Of a DNA stretch of 64,000 nt, positions 28,345-39,628 are shown piece after piece (the first letter of the stretch is position 1; each line of letters begins with the position of its first letter). This DNA is from Prochlorococcus sp. AG-409-A19 (GTDB lineage Bacteria > Cyanobacteriota > Cyanobacteriia > PCC-6307 > Cyanobiaceae): positions 18,916 through 82,915 of the forward strand of contig QCJH01000006.1 in the NCBI GenBank assembly GCA_003216155.1, read 5' to 3'. The position numbers were made by a program, and so were the translations under genes. The notes below the pieces were generated by a model. It was not told the DNA's origin. It saw only the letters and a program-made list of their open reading frames with translations, and searched no databases.

Positions 28345-28482
28345 GGCTGGAAAGCAATCTTCTCATAATTTATCTAGACTTTTAGAGTGCCGCCAGTGCT
28401 ATACATATTTGAAGTTTTTATTCTTGATATATGGATAGTTAATGAATATCTATAGTGCAATTTAGTTAATCAGAGTTAGTTT

Positions 28483-30138
28483 TTACAATAGCCTCGGAGA
28501 GACTAAAAATGCAGGTGATAATTTACTATTTCGTATGATTGGTGCTGTTGGTTTTTTGATTCGCTCTATTGCTATTAGGTCCCTTTTCACAAGAGCTTCT
28601 ATTGATGCCGTGTAACTGTCTGTTATTAATCTTGGATAGAGGCCTATCCCAATTATTGGGACTAATAGGCAGCCAATAATATATATTTCTCTAGGTTCTG
28701 CATCTACTAGGTTAGTATTAGCGGTCAGTTCAGCATTCTCTTTCCCAAAGAAGATTTCTCTGAGCATTGAGAGTAAATATATTGGGGTTAGGATTACACC
28801 TATAGCTGCTAGGGCAGCTATAGCAATTCGGAAGGTTAATGTATATGCTTCATCGGTTACAAAGCCTGCAAAGACCATTAATTCTGATACGAAACCACTC
28901 ATTCCTGGTAGGGCTAGGGAGGCAAGTGCACATACAGTCCACAGAGCAAACATTATTCTCATTTTTTGACCAACTCCACCCATTTCATTTAGCTGGAGAG
29001 TATGAGTACGATCGTATGTTGCACCTACAAGGAAAAAAAGACTTGCTCCTATAAGGCCGTGACTAATCATTTGGAGCATTGCTCCACTGGTGCCAAGAGA
29101 GCTAAAGCTACCTATCCCTATTAGTACAAAACCCATATGGCTAATTGAGCTGTATGCAATTTTTCGTTTTAGATTTCTTTGTGCGAATGATGTAAGTGCT
29201 GCATAGATAATGTTGACGACTCCTAGGACGATTAGAAGGGGAGCAAATTGTGCATGGGCTTCTGGTAGAAGTTGGGCATTGAAACGCATTAAGGCATATC
29301 CACCCATCTTGAGGAGTATCCCTGCGAGCAACATATGTACTGGGGCTGTTGCTTCGCCATGTGCATCAGGGAGCCAGGTATGTAATGGAACTATTGGAAG
29401 TTTGACGCCGAAGGCAATTAAAAGTCCTGCATAACATAGAAGTTGAAACCCTGTACCAAAGTTCTGCTGGGAAAGAAAAGTGTATTCAAAATTTGGAGTT
29501 CCTCCAGCAAAAAAACCCATCGCAAGAGCTGCAAGCAGTATGAATAAAGAACTGCCTGCTGTATAAATAATGAATTTTGTGGCTGCATATTGACGTTTTT
29601 TGCCTCCCCAGATGGCTAAAAGTAAGTAAACGGGTAAAAGTTCTAGTTCCCACGCAAGGAAGAAAAGAAGCATGTCTTGGACAGCAAATACAGCGATTTG
29701 CCCTCCATTCATTGCAAGGATTAAAAAGTAGAACAGTTTTGGTTTGAATGTCACTGGCCAGGCGGCTAGAACAGCCAGTGATGTGATGAAACTTGTGAGC
29801 AAAATCAAGGGCATTGAAAGCCCATCTGCTCCTAATGCCCATGTAAGGCCCAGATCAGGCAACCAACTCACTCTTTCGGATAGTTGCAAGCCTTGTATGT
29901 TCGGGTTATAGCCTTTGATATATGCCCCAACTGTTATCAGAAAAGTCATCATGCTGATGACTAGGGCAAACCATCGAACTTGTTTGCCATCACCCTTATC
30001 AGGGATGAATGGCACTAATAAAGCTCCAACAATTGGGAAAAGGATTGACAGACTTAGCCAAGGGAATGGGTTGCTTATTGGATCTGTCATTAGCCCCGGC
30101 CCAAGGTCAAAGACTGCACTAACGGCAAACTCCTTCAC
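28483..30138 (-). CDS. ndhD: NDH-1 subunit D (proton-pumping membrane subunit)
   Basis: Antiporter-like ND4 subunit with about 14 membrane segments. Diagnostic blocks are [59 protein letters not shown] and [14 protein letters not shown]. The longest frame starts with GTG at 30138 (551 residues); an ATG at 30090 ([14 protein letters not shown]) would give 535 and may be the true start. It lies 91 bp downstream of ndhF on the same strand, the usual NDH-1L ndhF1-ndhD1 arrangement for respiration and cyclic flow. Confidence 0.96.
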   Translation of the reverse strand: MKEFAVSAVFDLGPGLMTDPISNPFPWLSLSILFPIVGALLVPFIPDKGDGKQVRWFALVISMMTFLITVGAYIKGYNPNIQGLQLSERVSWLPDLGLTWALGADGLSMPLILLTSFITSLAVLAAWPVTFKPKLFYFLILAMNGGQIAVFAVQDMLLFFLAWELELLPVYLLLAIWGGKKRQYAATKFIIYTAGSSLFILLAALAMGFFAGGTPNFEYTFLSQQNFGTGFQLLCYAGLLIAFGVKLPIVPLHTWLPDAHGEATAPVHMLLAGILLKMGGYALMRFNAQLLPEAHAQFAPLLIVLGVVNIIYAALTSFAQRNLKRKIAYSSISHMGFVLIGIGSFSSLGTSGAMLQMISHGLIGASLFFLVGATYDRTHTLQLNEMGGVGQKMRIMFALWTVCALASLALPGMSGFVSELMVFAGFVTDEAYTLTFRIAIAALAAIGVILTPIYLLSMLREIFFGKENAELTANTNLVDAEPREIYIIGCLLVPIIGIGLYPRLITDSYTASIEALVKRDLIAIERIKKPTAPIIRNSKLSPAFLVSPRLL

Positions 30139-30229
30139 TTAGATGGGTTCTCTCCACTTCTGCGAGTTTAGAAATACTGTGGGATATCGCATGGGCTAGA
30201 TAGGCGTTGAAACACATAAGAAGGTTTTC

Positions 30230-32242
30230 TCATGAGATTGGCCCCCCGAGAATTCCAAATAGCAAAACTAGAGCTAGTACACCTCCAAAGACAATTAATG
30301 CGTAGAACTGCGCACGTCCTGTCTCTAAATATTTAAGCCCTTCCCCACTTCCAAGGGTCAGTAATCCTGTTAGGTTTACTACTCCATCAACTACCTTTGC
30401 GTCTACTTCCAGTACTTCACGAGCAAGTTTACGGCTGCCTTGAACAAATAATTTTTCATTTATTGCATCTAGATACCATTTATTTGCTAGGAAAGAATTG
30501 ATTTTGCTGAAGCGTACCGCAAAAACTTTGCCAAGATCTATTTTTTTCAGGTAATAAGCCAAAACAGCTAAACTTATCCCTGCCGAAGAAATTGCTACTG
30601 AGCCAGCTGCAAGAGGTAGAAAATCATTCCAGCTAAATTTATTGGCCATTTCAAGAGCTTCTTGTTGATCAAGAAGAGCAGCAAATTTGCTGTTCCAGGG
30701 TGTTCCTAACAAACCTATAAATATTGATGGAATAGCAAGTAAAGCTAGCGGTAGGGTCATTGGCCAGGAAGACTCATGAAGAGGTTTTGGTTGGTGGTGA
30801 TGCTTGTCCTCTTCGAAGTTTCCTGCATCTTTAAGTAATTGATTTTGTAAGGCTTGATCTTCGCCTCTAAAAGTTCCTTCAAAGGTTAGGAAATAGAGGC
30901 GAAACATATAGAAGGCAGTCATTCCTGCTGTGAGGAAACCTACAAACCACAAAATGGGGAAAGTTGAGAATGCCGTGCCAAGAATCTCGTCTTTACTCCA
31001 GAATCCAGCTAGTGGTGGGATTCCACTAATAGCAATACAACCAATTAAAAATGTAGTAGCAGTAATTGGCATTTTTTGTCTTAATCCACCCATAAGCCTC
31101 ATGTCTTGAGCAAGTATTGGTTCATGTCCAACGACATCTTCCATTGCATGGATAACTGACCCAGAGCCAAGGAAAAGCATTGCTTTGAAAAAGGCATGGG
31201 TGACTAAGTGGAACATGCCTGCTACTGGAGCGCCGCATCCCATAGCAAGCATCATGTATCCGAGTTGGGAGACGGTGCTATAGGCAAGCCCTTTTTTTAA
31301 ATCCATTTGGGTAAGGGCTATAGACGCTCCTAGGAAGCAAGTGATGGTTCCTACTATTGCAATAGTTAGTCCGACTATTGGGAATTGGCTGTATATCGGT
31401 TCTAGCCTTGCCACTAGGAACACTCCTGCAGCGACCATAGTTGCTGCATGGATTAGGGCCGAGATAGGAGTAGGTCCTTCCATGGCATCAGGCAGCCAAA
31501 CATGAAGGGGAAATTGTGCAGACTTTGCCATTGGCCCCATGAAAACCAGTAGGCATAAGGTCAGAGCCGCCCAATTAGGTATGGCTTTTGATTGAAGAGC
31601 TAAGGAGAGACCATCTGCTATGCCTTGGAAATCAAAACTGCCTGTTGCCCAGAAAAGTCCAAGAATCCCAAGTAATAGGCCAAAATCCCCTACTCGATTA
31701 ACTATGAACGCTTTTTGGGCGGCATGTGCCGCTCCTTCACGGTCATACCAGAAACCAACTAAAAGATATGAACACATTCCAACTAGCTCCCAAAAAACAT
31801 ATATTTCAAGAAGGTTTGGGCTGATTATTAGGCCCAGCATTGAACTGCTGAAAAGCGCCAGATAAGTAAAAAAACGCACGTATCCCTTGTCATGTGCCAT
31901 GTAGCCATGGGAATAGATCATGACTAGCAGCGCGATAGTGGTCACCAGTGCGAGCATCACTGCTCCTAATGAATCCACCACAAAACCCATTGGCAGTACA
32001 AAAGTTCCAGCACTCGCCCAGACAAAAAGATGTTCTACAGGCGGCTTCCCTTGAAGCTGCTCGAATAAAACTGCATAACTCATAAAAGCTGCTGCTCCTA
32101 GGCAACTCAGTAGGCCTATAGCAACAGGTTTTCGCAGCCTGTTGATGGTTTTATTGAAACTGATTAGTCCAAGGCCTGTTATTACGGCTCCCATTAGAGG
32201 GAGTAAAGGAATTAACCAGGCAAGTTCTGCAGCCGAGGGCAT
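30230..32242 (-). CDS. ndhF: NDH-1 subunit F (proton-pumping membrane subunit)
   Basis: ND5-type subunit of 670 residues with many membrane helices and a long lateral helix near the C-terminus. Blocks YVFWELVGMCSYLLVGFWYD, LPDAMEGPTPISALIHAATM and LAYSTVSQLGYMMLAMGCG are diagnostic. A His-rich loop (EEDKHHHQPKP) sits between helices. It precedes ndhD on the same strand and follows the NnrU-like gene by 40 bp, so all three may share a transcript. Confidence 0.97.
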   Translation of the reverse strand: MPSAAELAWLIPLLPLMGAVITGLGLISFNKTINRLRKPVAIGLLSCLGAAAFMSYAVLFEQLQGKPPVEHLFVWASAGTFVLPMGFVVDSLGAVMLALVTTIALLVMIYSHGYMAHDKGYVRFFTYLALFSSSMLGLIISPNLLEIYVFWELVGMCSYLLVGFWYDREGAAHAAQKAFIVNRVGDFGLLLGILGLFWATGSFDFQGIADGLSLALQSKAIPNWAALTLCLLVFMGPMAKSAQFPLHVWLPDAMEGPTPISALIHAATMVAAGVFLVARLEPIYSQFPIVGLTIAIVGTITCFLGASIALTQMDLKKGLAYSTVSQLGYMMLAMGCGAPVAGMFHLVTHAFFKAMLFLGSGSVIHAMEDVVGHEPILAQDMRLMGGLRQKMPITATTFLIGCIAISGIPPLAGFWSKDEILGTAFSTFPILWFVGFLTAGMTAFYMFRLYFLTFEGTFRGEDQALQNQLLKDAGNFEEDKHHHQPKPLHESSWPMTLPLALLAIPSIFIGLLGTPWNSKFAALLDQQEALEMANKFSWNDFLPLAAGSVAISSAGISLAVLAYYLKKIDLGKVFAVRFSKINSFLANKWYLDAINEKLFVQGSRKLAREVLEVDAKVVDGVVNLTGLLTLGSGEGLKYLETGRAQFYALIVFGGVLALVLLFGILGGPIS

Positions 32243-32282
32243 CCGGTCGAGGCAGTTGAGTTGGGAGTGTAGTTAGCTCTGC

Positions 32283-33029
32283 TCAGCTAAGTAGCTGTCC
32301 TAGGGGTGAGGTAAGGAAGGCTTCGCTGCCGATAGCGATGAAATGGTGAGCCCACCAGAGTACTAATACAGCAATTATTATGCCTATTTGGGCTGGCTTT
32401 ATTAGTTCTGACCAAATAAGTTTTTGACGGCCATCAATTAAAGCTAAGAAAGGAATAATTGAAGTTCCTTGCTTGACCTCGTCAAAGTCATCGCCAAATC
32501 TGTCTTTTAATCTTTTGTCGCCATGCCATATTGCAAATAAGTGATGAGCGATTAAACCCGTAGAAGTGGCAATCATAAAGCTGCTGCCTATCCAAAGTGT
32601 GTGCGAAATACACCAAAGAATTTGTCCAAAGGCTTGTGGATGTCGGGTTATTCGGATAATGCCAGTCGAATAAAGTCTCACTTCCGGTTTTGATATAGCA
32701 GGAATTTCTAATAAGTTGTATGTAGCTGGATACAGGAAAAGGAAGCTGATAAAAGTTAGGATCCAGATAACGGGAATTATTCCTGGAACTCCTTGAAGAT
32801 TCCATATACGAATACCGTCATAGCGATGAGCAATGAAAAAACTGATTAAAACAAATGCCATGGGAATGCTTGCAGAGGCAAAGATCACTCGCCAAGCCCT
32901 GGCCCCTATAACAGCTTCTGCACGCATGCGAATAGCTGCTCCGCCACTATGAATCAATGCGAATAGAAGGAGAAGGCCAACCATGACAAGGCTGCTGTGA
33001 TGGATACCATTTGAGAAAAGTTGTGCCAA
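32283..33029 (-). CDS. NnrU-family membrane protein, candidate 15-cis-zeta-carotene isomerase (Z-ISO-like)
   Basis: 248 residues with about six membrane segments. Family residues include HSGGAAIRMRAE near the N-terminus and the RITRHPQAFGQILWCISHTLW block, whose His residues could bind haem; a second His segment is TGLIAHHLFAIWHGD. NnrU and plant Z-ISO are homologous, and Z-ISO isomerises 9,15,9'-cis-zeta-carotene between phytoene desaturase and zeta-carotene desaturase. crtP and crtB lie 2-5 kb away. The enzyme role is inferred. The start is a TTG at 33029; an internal ATG at 32984 would cut into the first helix. Confidence 0.75.
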   Translation of the reverse strand: MAQLFSNGIHHSSLVMVGLLLLFALIHSGGAAIRMRAEAVIGARAWRVIFASASIPMAFVLISFFIAHRYDGIRIWNLQGVPGIIPVIWILTFISFLFLYPATYNLLEIPAISKPEVRLYSTGIIRITRHPQAFGQILWCISHTLWIGSSFMIATSTGLIAHHLFAIWHGDKRLKDRFGDDFDEVKQGTSIIPFLALIDGRQKLIWSELIKPAQIGIIIAVLVLWWAHHFIAIGSEAFLTSPLGQLLS

Positions 33030-33117
33030 TTGATATAAGCAATGATTAGTTGATTCTGGGATCTTGCAGTTTCCCGCTTAAAGTTTTTCTGTTGTTGTTG
33101 CCGGGTTGGCAGGCCCT

Positions 33118-34104
33118 ATGGCCGAACTGCCTTTTACCCTCGATCAGCTGAGAATCCTCCGTGCCATTGCTACTGAGGGTAGTTTCAAAAAAGCTGCGGA
33201 CAGCCTTTATGTCACTCAGCCTGCTGTGAGCTTGCAGATTCAAAATCTTGAAAAGCAGTTGGAAGCTGCTCTTTTTGATCGGGGAGGGAGGAAAGCCCAG
33301 CTCACAGAAGCTGGCGTTCTTTTGCTGAACTATTGCGAAAGGATTTTGAGTCAATGCCAAGAGGCTTGTAGAGCAATTGAAGATCTTAATAATCTCAAAG
33401 GAGGCTCATTAGTAATTGGTGCAAGTCAGACAACAGGAACATATTTAATGCCTAAAATGATTGGACTTTTTCGTCAAAAATATCCTGATGTAACAGTTCA
33501 GCTCCAAGTTCATAGCACTCGCCGTACAGGATGGAGTGTTGCCAATGGTCAAATTGATTTGGCGATCATTGGTGGCGAGTTACCTGCCGATTTAAATGAA
33601 TTGCTTCAAGTTATTCCATATGCTTCCGATGAAGTGGCTTTGGTTTTGCCAATTAAGCATCCTTTGACAAGGGTAATTGAGTTGAATAAAGATGATCTTT
33701 ATAGACTTAACTTTGTGACTCTCGATTCTCAATCTACAACACGCAAAGTGGTTGACCAACTTTTAATAAGCTCTGGTTTAGATATTCAACGACTTCGTAT
33801 TGAGATGGAACTTAATTCTCTTGAAGCAATTAAAAATGCAGTTCAATCAGGCTTGGGCGCAGCTTTTCTTCCTGTTGTTTCAATTGAAAGGGAAATTGCA
33901 GCTGGTACTTTACATAAGTCATCGGTCGCGGATTTACAGGTACGCAGACAGCTCAAGTTAATAAGTAACCCTTCTCGATATTGTTCTAGAGCCTCTGAGG
34001 CTTTTAGAAAGGACATATTGCCTGTTTTTGCAAGCCCTGATAGTCCTTTACGTCATATACAAGTAAAAGGTAATTCTGGAATAGGGCATGAAATTTCAAT
34101 TTAG
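33118..34104 (+). CDS. rbcR: LysR-type regulator RbcR
   Basis: LysR-family regulator, 328 residues from the ATG at 33118 (a TTG at 33106 adds four). The N-terminal HTH reads [20 protein letters not shown] followed by [16 protein letters not shown]. The effector domain contains [20 protein letters not shown], highly characteristic of RbcR/Ycf30, the positive regulator of Rubisco and CO2-fixation genes. It is divergent from the NnrU-like gene and converges on DUF3172 with a 4-bp overlap. CmpR/NdhR-type alternatives are less likely from these blocks. Confidence 0.9.
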   Translation: MAELPFTLDQLRILRAIATEGSFKKAADSLYVTQPAVSLQIQNLEKQLEAALFDRGGRKAQLTEAGVLLLNYCERILSQCQEACRAIEDLNNLKGGSLVIGASQTTGTYLMPKMIGLFRQKYPDVTVQLQVHSTRRTGWSVANGQIDLAIIGGELPADLNELLQVIPYASDEVALVLPIKHPLTRVIELNKDDLYRLNFVTLDSQSTTRKVVDQLLISSGLDIQRLRIEMELNSLEAIKNAVQSGLGAAFLPVVSIEREIAAGTLHKSSVADLQVRRQLKLISNPSRYCSRASEAFRKDILPVFASPDSPLRHIQVKGNSGIGHEISI

Positions 34105-34769
34105 AATTGAACCGCTTCTTGGTTTACGCCGACTGCCTCTTCAGCAACACCTTTAGTAATAAATTTATTTTCATTGATATCAGCTTGATATACACATCTC
34201 ACAATAGGGTTGTCGCGAATTGAACCGATGTAGGCGAATGTATTCATCCTTTGCTTGCATTCCCTCACGTCTTCATTGGTAATAGCTCCTTGCTTTTGAA
34301 GCACCGTCCAGTTTTCTCTTCTGATTACACACCCAGGTTGCAGTGCTGGTTGAGTTACAAAGCTCGTTGAGGGGTTCAGTGTTGTATACATTTCGACGTC
34401 AATTACAAATGCGCTGGCTCCCCATTGCCTACAGAATTCAGGATCTGGTACTGCCATATCAAGTTGTTGTTGACTGGCAATGTTGCCTTGGCCCCCTTGG
34501 GTGGTGCTAGTGACAAGGCTCCCAATGCCTATCCCAACTACAAGAACCCCAGCAAGAACTGCCAAAGTGCCTGTGTTGAAGCGTAGATTTTCTCCTCCTC
34601 CGCCACCTCTTCCTCCCTCTCGAGGGGTGGTCGCACGATTGGGTGTTCTCCTTCTTTGGTAGTCCTCGCTGTAATCACGCTCACTTCTGCCAAGGCGCGA
34701 TTGATTACCAGATTCGCCTGATGAAGATCTTCGACGTGGAGGTCGTTGATTGTATGGAGAACGGGTCAC
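34101..34769 (-). CDS. DUF3172 membrane protein with Arg-rich N-terminus
   Basis: 222 residues. Residues 1-60 are Arg/Ser/Gly-rich and disordered-looking ([30 protein letters not shown]). One membrane helix follows (about 66-87, [20 protein letters not shown]). The C-terminal domain of about 130 residues has four cysteines (113, 147, 171, 192) and is expected in the lumen or periplasm. It matches cyanobacterial DUF3172. Its start overlaps the ndhM stop by ATGA, so it is translationally coupled to an NDH-1 subunit. Function unknown. Confidence 0.8.
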   Translation of the reverse strand: MTRSPYNQRPPRRRSSSGESGNQSRLGRSERDYSEDYQRRRTPNRATTPREGGRGGGGGENLRFNTGTLAVLAGVLVVGIGIGSLVTSTTQGGQGNIASQQQLDMAVPDPEFCRQWGASAFVIDVEMYTTLNPSTSFVTQPALQPGCVIRRENWTVLQKQGAITNEDVRECKQRMNTFAYIGSIRDNPIVRCVYQADINENKFITKGVAEEAVGVNQEAVQF

Positions 34770-35113
34770 AGGAGTTCAGAAGTTCTAGGTAAGCCCATTG
34801 AATAATTCAATACACGACAATCAGGGTTGTAGCTAAGTTCGCCAGCTTGCAAAAGTTGGCGAATAGCACCCTCAAGCTCTGATCCAATTTTGCGTAGGTT
34901 GTAATCATTAAGTTCTTTACCTGAATATGAATCAACTAATTCTTGAAAGCGGTTTTGCAGCTTATGTATCACTTCATCACTCCAAACGAACTCATTGTCT
35001 GGGTCTAGATCAAGGGTCAGGTGATTAGGGGCATGGATTAGATCATTGTTTTCAACCTTTGCTGTGAATAAGCGCACGTGTCTAGTAGTGCACTTCAGCA
35101 GGGGTTCGGCCAT
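34766..35113 (-). CDS. ndhM: NDH-1 subunit M (oxygenic-photosynthesis-specific)
   Basis: 115-residue peripheral subunit found only in cyanobacterial and chloroplast NDH-1. Blocks include [33 protein letters not shown] and the C-terminal [20 protein letters not shown]. The length is typical. It is divergent from crtP across 106 bp containing a GC-rich inverted repeat (35123-35141) 9 bp upstream of its start. DUF3172 follows by overlap. Confidence 0.93.
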   Translation of the reverse strand: MAEPLLKCTTRHVRLFTAKVENNDLIHAPNHLTLDLDPDNEFVWSDEVIHKLQNRFQELVDSYSGKELNDYNLRKIGSELEGAIRQLLQAGELSYNPDCRVLNYSMGLPRTSELL

Positions 35114-35122
35114 TTTGTTGAC

Positions 35123-35141
35123 CGGTCCGATTAAAGGACCG
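35123..35141. repeat. GC-rich 6-bp inverted repeat between ndhM and crtP
   Basis: CGGTCC (35123-35128) and GGACCG (35136-35141) form a perfect stem with a 7-nt loop. It lies 9 bp upstream of the ndhM ATG and 78 bp upstream of crtP. It could be an operator or a leader hairpin acting on ndhM translation. No known cyanobacterial regulator site was matched. Confidence 0.45.
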
Positions 35142-35198
35142 AGTATCAGATTTAAGAACTTTAGGCACCTAACGGTGACCCGGGCCTATTTAAAGTGA

Positions 35199-36638
<1,440 letters not shown>

Positions 36639-36641
36639 ATT

Positions 36642-37586
36642 ATGAACAATGAATTCGCAGTAGATTCATTGAAAGTCGGCTCTCTCTCTAGACCGACTCT
36701 TGAGAGTGCTTATGAAGCTTGTAGACAAGAAACTGCAAAATGGGCTAAAACTTTTTACCTAGGCACCATGTTATTGCCTCCTGCGAAGCGCAGGGCTATT
36801 TGGGCAATTTATGTTTGGTGTCGAAGAACCGATGAACTTATGGATAGTCCTGAGGCGCAAGCGCGTCCAGTGAGTGAGTTGGCTGATCGATTAGATAAGT
36901 GGGAGGAGAGAACAAAGGGGATGTTTGCTGGAAAAGTTAACGATTCTCTTGATGCAGTTATGGCAGATACGATTGAGAAATTTCCACAATCAATCCAGCC
37001 TTATTTGGATATGATTGATGGTCAGAGAATGGATCTTCATAGGAATAGATATGAAACTTTTGATCAACTTGAACTCTATTGTTACAGAGTGGCTGGCACT
37101 GTTGGCTTGATGACCCAAGGTGTAATGGGTTTAGATCCTGCATATACAACAGCTCCATGGAGCACTTCTCCTGATCCATCGGAGGCTGCTATTGCATTAG
37201 GGATTGCAAATCAGCTCACAAATATCTTGCGTGATGTAGGTGAAGATCGAGGGAGAGGACGTATTTACATTCCTCAGGAGGATCTAGAGCGTTTTGGATA
37301 TTCAGAGGACGACCTTTTAGCAGGACGTTTGAATCATTGCTGGAAAAATTTGATGGCTTTTCAGCTAAAGAGAGCGAGAGAATGGTTCGCCCGCTCAGAA
37401 GAAGGGGTTCGCTGGCTGTCAGCGGATGCACGTTGGCCAGTTTGGACTTCCTTAAGGTTGTATAGAGGAATTCTTGATGAGATAGAAAGATTGGACTACG
37501 ACGTGTTCAACAACAGGGCTTATGTGCCTGGCTGGGCAAAGTTGCTTGATTTACCTTTCTCCTACTTGATCTCACAAGCAAGATAA
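36642..37586 (+). CDS. crtB: Phytoene synthase
   Basis: Condenses two geranylgeranyl-diphosphates to phytoene. The two Asp-rich Mg2+-binding motifs are RRTDELMDSP (DELMD) and NILRDVGEDRGRGRIYIP (DVGED). The N-terminal TFYLGTMLLPPAKRRAIWAI block is typical. At 314 residues it is full length. It lies 3 bp after crtP in the same operon and converges on the RRM protein gene across 46 bp. Confidence 0.97.
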   Translation: MNNEFAVDSLKVGSLSRPTLESAYEACRQETAKWAKTFYLGTMLLPPAKRRAIWAIYVWCRRTDELMDSPEAQARPVSELADRLDKWEERTKGMFAGKVNDSLDAVMADTIEKFPQSIQPYLDMIDGQRMDLHRNRYETFDQLELYCYRVAGTVGLMTQGVMGLDPAYTTAPWSTSPDPSEAAIALGIANQLTNILRDVGEDRGRGRIYIPQEDLERFGYSEDDLLAGRLNHCWKNLMAFQLKRAREWFARSEEGVRWLSADARWPVWTSLRLYRGILDEIERLDYDVFNNRAYVPGWAKLLDLPFSYLISQAR

Positions 37587-37632
37587 AGATAGTTAAGAAA
37601 ATTGATATGAATTTCTAGTCAAATATGTTGGC

Positions 37633-38064
37633 TTAAACAGCGGTTTTTTGATCGGCCAGTAGATCCTTCAGTTTCGATAATTCTCCTGCCCACCTTGGAT
37701 CTGGGGCAGATTCTTTGGGGGCTTCGCTATGAACAAATTTCTTGGTTTCTTTTCTATGAGAACCATTTGAGTTGTTATTGGACCCGTTATTTCTTCGTCC
37801 ACCACTACCGCTGGATTCGCGCCTTTCTGAGCGCTCAACTCTCAACTTGTTTCCATTGAATTCTCGGCCGTTGAGCTGTTCAATCACAGTTGCAGCGACT
37901 TTTTCATTTTCGACGTTGGCGAAACCGAAACCCCTGCAGTTTCCGGTTTCGCGATCAAGAACAGCCTTGAACCGGATACCTTCTCCAACACTTGCCAGCT
38001 GGGCTTCCAGCTCCTTGTTATCAAGATTTTGCGGCAGGTTGCCGATGTAAAGGCGAACGCTCAT
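37633..38064 (-). CDS. RRM-type RNA-binding protein (cyanobacterial Rbp family)
   Basis: 143 residues with one RNA-recognition motif at the N-terminus: RNP2 LYIGNL and RNP1 CRGFGFANV. An Asn/Ser/Arg-rich linker (GGRRNNGSNNNSNGSHR) leads to a conserved-looking C-terminal helix (DPRWAGELSKLKDLLADQK). Cyanobacterial Rbp proteins respond to cold and help localise photosystem mRNAs at thylakoids. Two hairpins lie in the 69-bp gap upstream (38091-38132) and could be in its leader. Confidence 0.93.
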   Translation of the reverse strand: MSVRLYIGNLPQNLDNKELEAQLASVGEGIRFKAVLDRETGNCRGFGFANVENEKVAATVIEQLNGREFNGNKLRVERSERRESSGSGGRRNNGSNNNSNGSHRKETKKFVHSEAPKESAPDPRWAGELSKLKDLLADQKTAV

Positions 38065-38090
38065 AAATACAAGGGGAGGTAGAAAAAGAT

Positions 38091-38132
38091 TCGGATAAGT
38101 CCGATTTTTTTGGTAACTGCTAGTAGCAGTTA
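38091..38132. terminator. Two adjacent hairpins between the CCA-enzyme gene and the RRM protein gene
   Basis: Hairpin 1 is TCGGA-TAAG-TCCGA (38091-38104) with T7 on its plus-strand side and ATCTTTTTC on its minus-strand side, so it could terminate in both directions. Hairpin 2 is a perfect 8-bp stem TAACTGCT-AGT-AGCAGTTA (38114-38132) starting 1 bp after the CCA-enzyme stop. Hairpin 1 could end the CCA transcript or lie in the RRM-gene leader. Confidence 0.5.
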
Positions 38133-38133
38133 A

Positions 38134-39366
38134 TCACAGCAAGGTCTGATTATGTTTCCACCAGTTACGACTTTCTCGAAGAGCTTCTTCTAGATTGTTT
38201 ACACGACCAAACGCTTTTTCGTGGCTTAAATGGTCGATTAGAAGGCCTAATCTCCTTCCAGAAGGGAGGTTTAGATGCTTTTGCAGTGTGTTTCCATTAA
38301 TTGGTGGTGAGGGGTGGAAAAGCGGGTCATTGGAATCGCGCCAGCGTTTGATCCAATTGACTTGGCTCGTAGTTGGTAATTGAAGAATTAGTGCTGGCAG
38401 GTCTTTCTCAAGATCTTTGTGAAGTTGAAAACGATCTTGTTCTGCCAGGCTTCGAAAAGCTTTCCCATCGTTGCGTTCTTGCCAATATTTAAGGACTTTG
38501 CATCGCTGTTGTTGCTTTTTACTAAAGCGAAGATCATTCAGGCCCCTTTCGCTTAAGAGATGAGTAAGACGAGCTAGGGGAAGGGCAATTTTTTTTTCTT
38601 CATTGTTAAGAGGAATAGCATTTTGTAATGAAGGAGGGTCATTTTTGTAACTCTTGCTTTCGCTTTGCCATGGCTCTAACAAACGACTTTTCTTGACTAG
38701 AGGTATCACTTGGTCTGCAGAGGTCGCTGTAACTAAGCGTTTTATTTCAGACTGGATTCTTTCTGGAGCTGTTTTGGTTAAAAGACTCCGATGACATTTG
38801 ATCCAATCTTTGGTTTGGTCATCTATAGATATTGTTAGTTCTGCCATTAGACGAAAAGCCCTCAGAAACCTCAGAGGATCGTCGATAAGGTTTTGTTCGT
38901 TGATTGCTATTAAACGTTTTTGACGAATATCATGAAGGCCTCCAGTTGGGTCAATAAGTTGTGGAATTTTCTCAAGGGTGAGAGCAATAGCATTTATTCG
39001 GAAATCTCTTCTGAAAAGATCTTCTTGGAGGGATTTGCCTTCTTGTTTGGCAAAATCTATTGTCCAACCATTTATTACTAATCTTGCGATATCGCGATCA
39101 GTATCTAAGACAACAACTCTGCCCCCAAGATTTTTCGCGAAACTTTTTGTTAGATCTATAGCTTGATTTGGTACTACTAAGTCCAGATCAGGTTTTTCTT
39201 CTAGTTTTCCTAGCAATACATTTCTTATTGAACCTCCGATCAAAGCCGATTCTGAGGGGAGCTGGTCAATTGGTATTGGCCAAAGTTCAGGTTTTAGTTG
39301 CTCCCAAAGAATTTTGGCCAGGTAGGTTGGATCGCATTCAAGAATGGTTTTTGATTCGGAGGGCAT
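38134..39366 (-). CDS. CCA tRNA nucleotidyltransferase / poly(A) polymerase family
   Basis: Class II nucleotidyltransferase that adds or repairs tRNA 3' CCA ends. The active site is GGSIRNVLLGKLEEKPDLDL with the DxD pair, followed by FRRDFRINAIAL and a DDPLRFLRAFRLMAEL block. From the ATG at 39366 it has 410 residues. ATGs at 39378 and 39384 would add four or six residues and overlap divergent ycf34. Whether it adds full CCA or only CC or A cannot be told. The single tRNA in this window indeed lacks encoded CCA. Confidence 0.92.
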   Translation of the reverse strand: MPSESKTILECDPTYLAKILWEQLKPELWPIPIDQLPSESALIGGSIRNVLLGKLEEKPDLDLVVPNQAIDLTKSFAKNLGGRVVVLDTDRDIARLVINGWTIDFAKQEGKSLQEDLFRRDFRINAIALTLEKIPQLIDPTGGLHDIRQKRLIAINEQNLIDDPLRFLRAFRLMAELTISIDDQTKDWIKCHRSLLTKTAPERIQSEIKRLVTATSADQVIPLVKKSRLLEPWQSESKSYKNDPPSLQNAIPLNNEEKKIALPLARLTHLLSERGLNDLRFSKKQQQRCKVLKYWQERNDGKAFRSLAEQDRFQLHKDLEKDLPALILQLPTTSQVNWIKRWRDSNDPLFHPSPPINGNTLQKHLNLPSGRRLGLLIDHLSHEKAFGRVNNLEEALRESRNWWKHNQTLL

Positions 39367-39376
39367 AGAAGCGGGC

Positions 39377-39628
39377 ATGTGCATATGTGTGAATTGCCGC
39401 TGGGTTGATCGTTGTAAGGCATATAACGCTGTTGAGCGTCAGCATGGTGTGAAGCATCTAAGTTTGCATCCAGATTTTGATCCAGCTGATCCACGCATTC
39501 ATATCAGTGTGATTGATCTGCCTGGGGGGGAGTCAGGAGTTGAGTGGGATGTCAGGTCATGTGGCAGTTATTTAGAAGATCTTGGGCGTTGGGAGCGATT
39601 GTGTCCCGGCCAGGAGATCCCTAAATGA
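39377..39628 (+). CDS. ycf34: Ycf34 family Fe-S protein
   Basis: 83 residues from the ATG at 39377. Cysteines cluster at the N-terminus (MCICVNCRWVDRC: C2, C4, C7, C13), with two more near the C-terminus (SCGSY and LCPGQ). RCKAYNAVERQHGV is diagnostic. In Synechocystis Ycf34 binds an Fe-S cluster and affects photosynthetic electron transport. It is head-to-head with the CCA-enzyme gene with almost no gap and overlaps tsaB by ATGA. Confidence 0.93.
   Translation: MCICVNCRWVDRCKAYNAVERQHGVKHLSLHPDFDPADPRIHISVIDLPGGESGVEWDVRSCGSYLEDLGRWERLCPGQEIPK

Noticed and set aside
34480..34662. 60-codon Pro-rich frame opposite DUF3172
   Set aside because: The proline run is the complement of the glycine codons in the DUF3172 linker, so it is a shadow.
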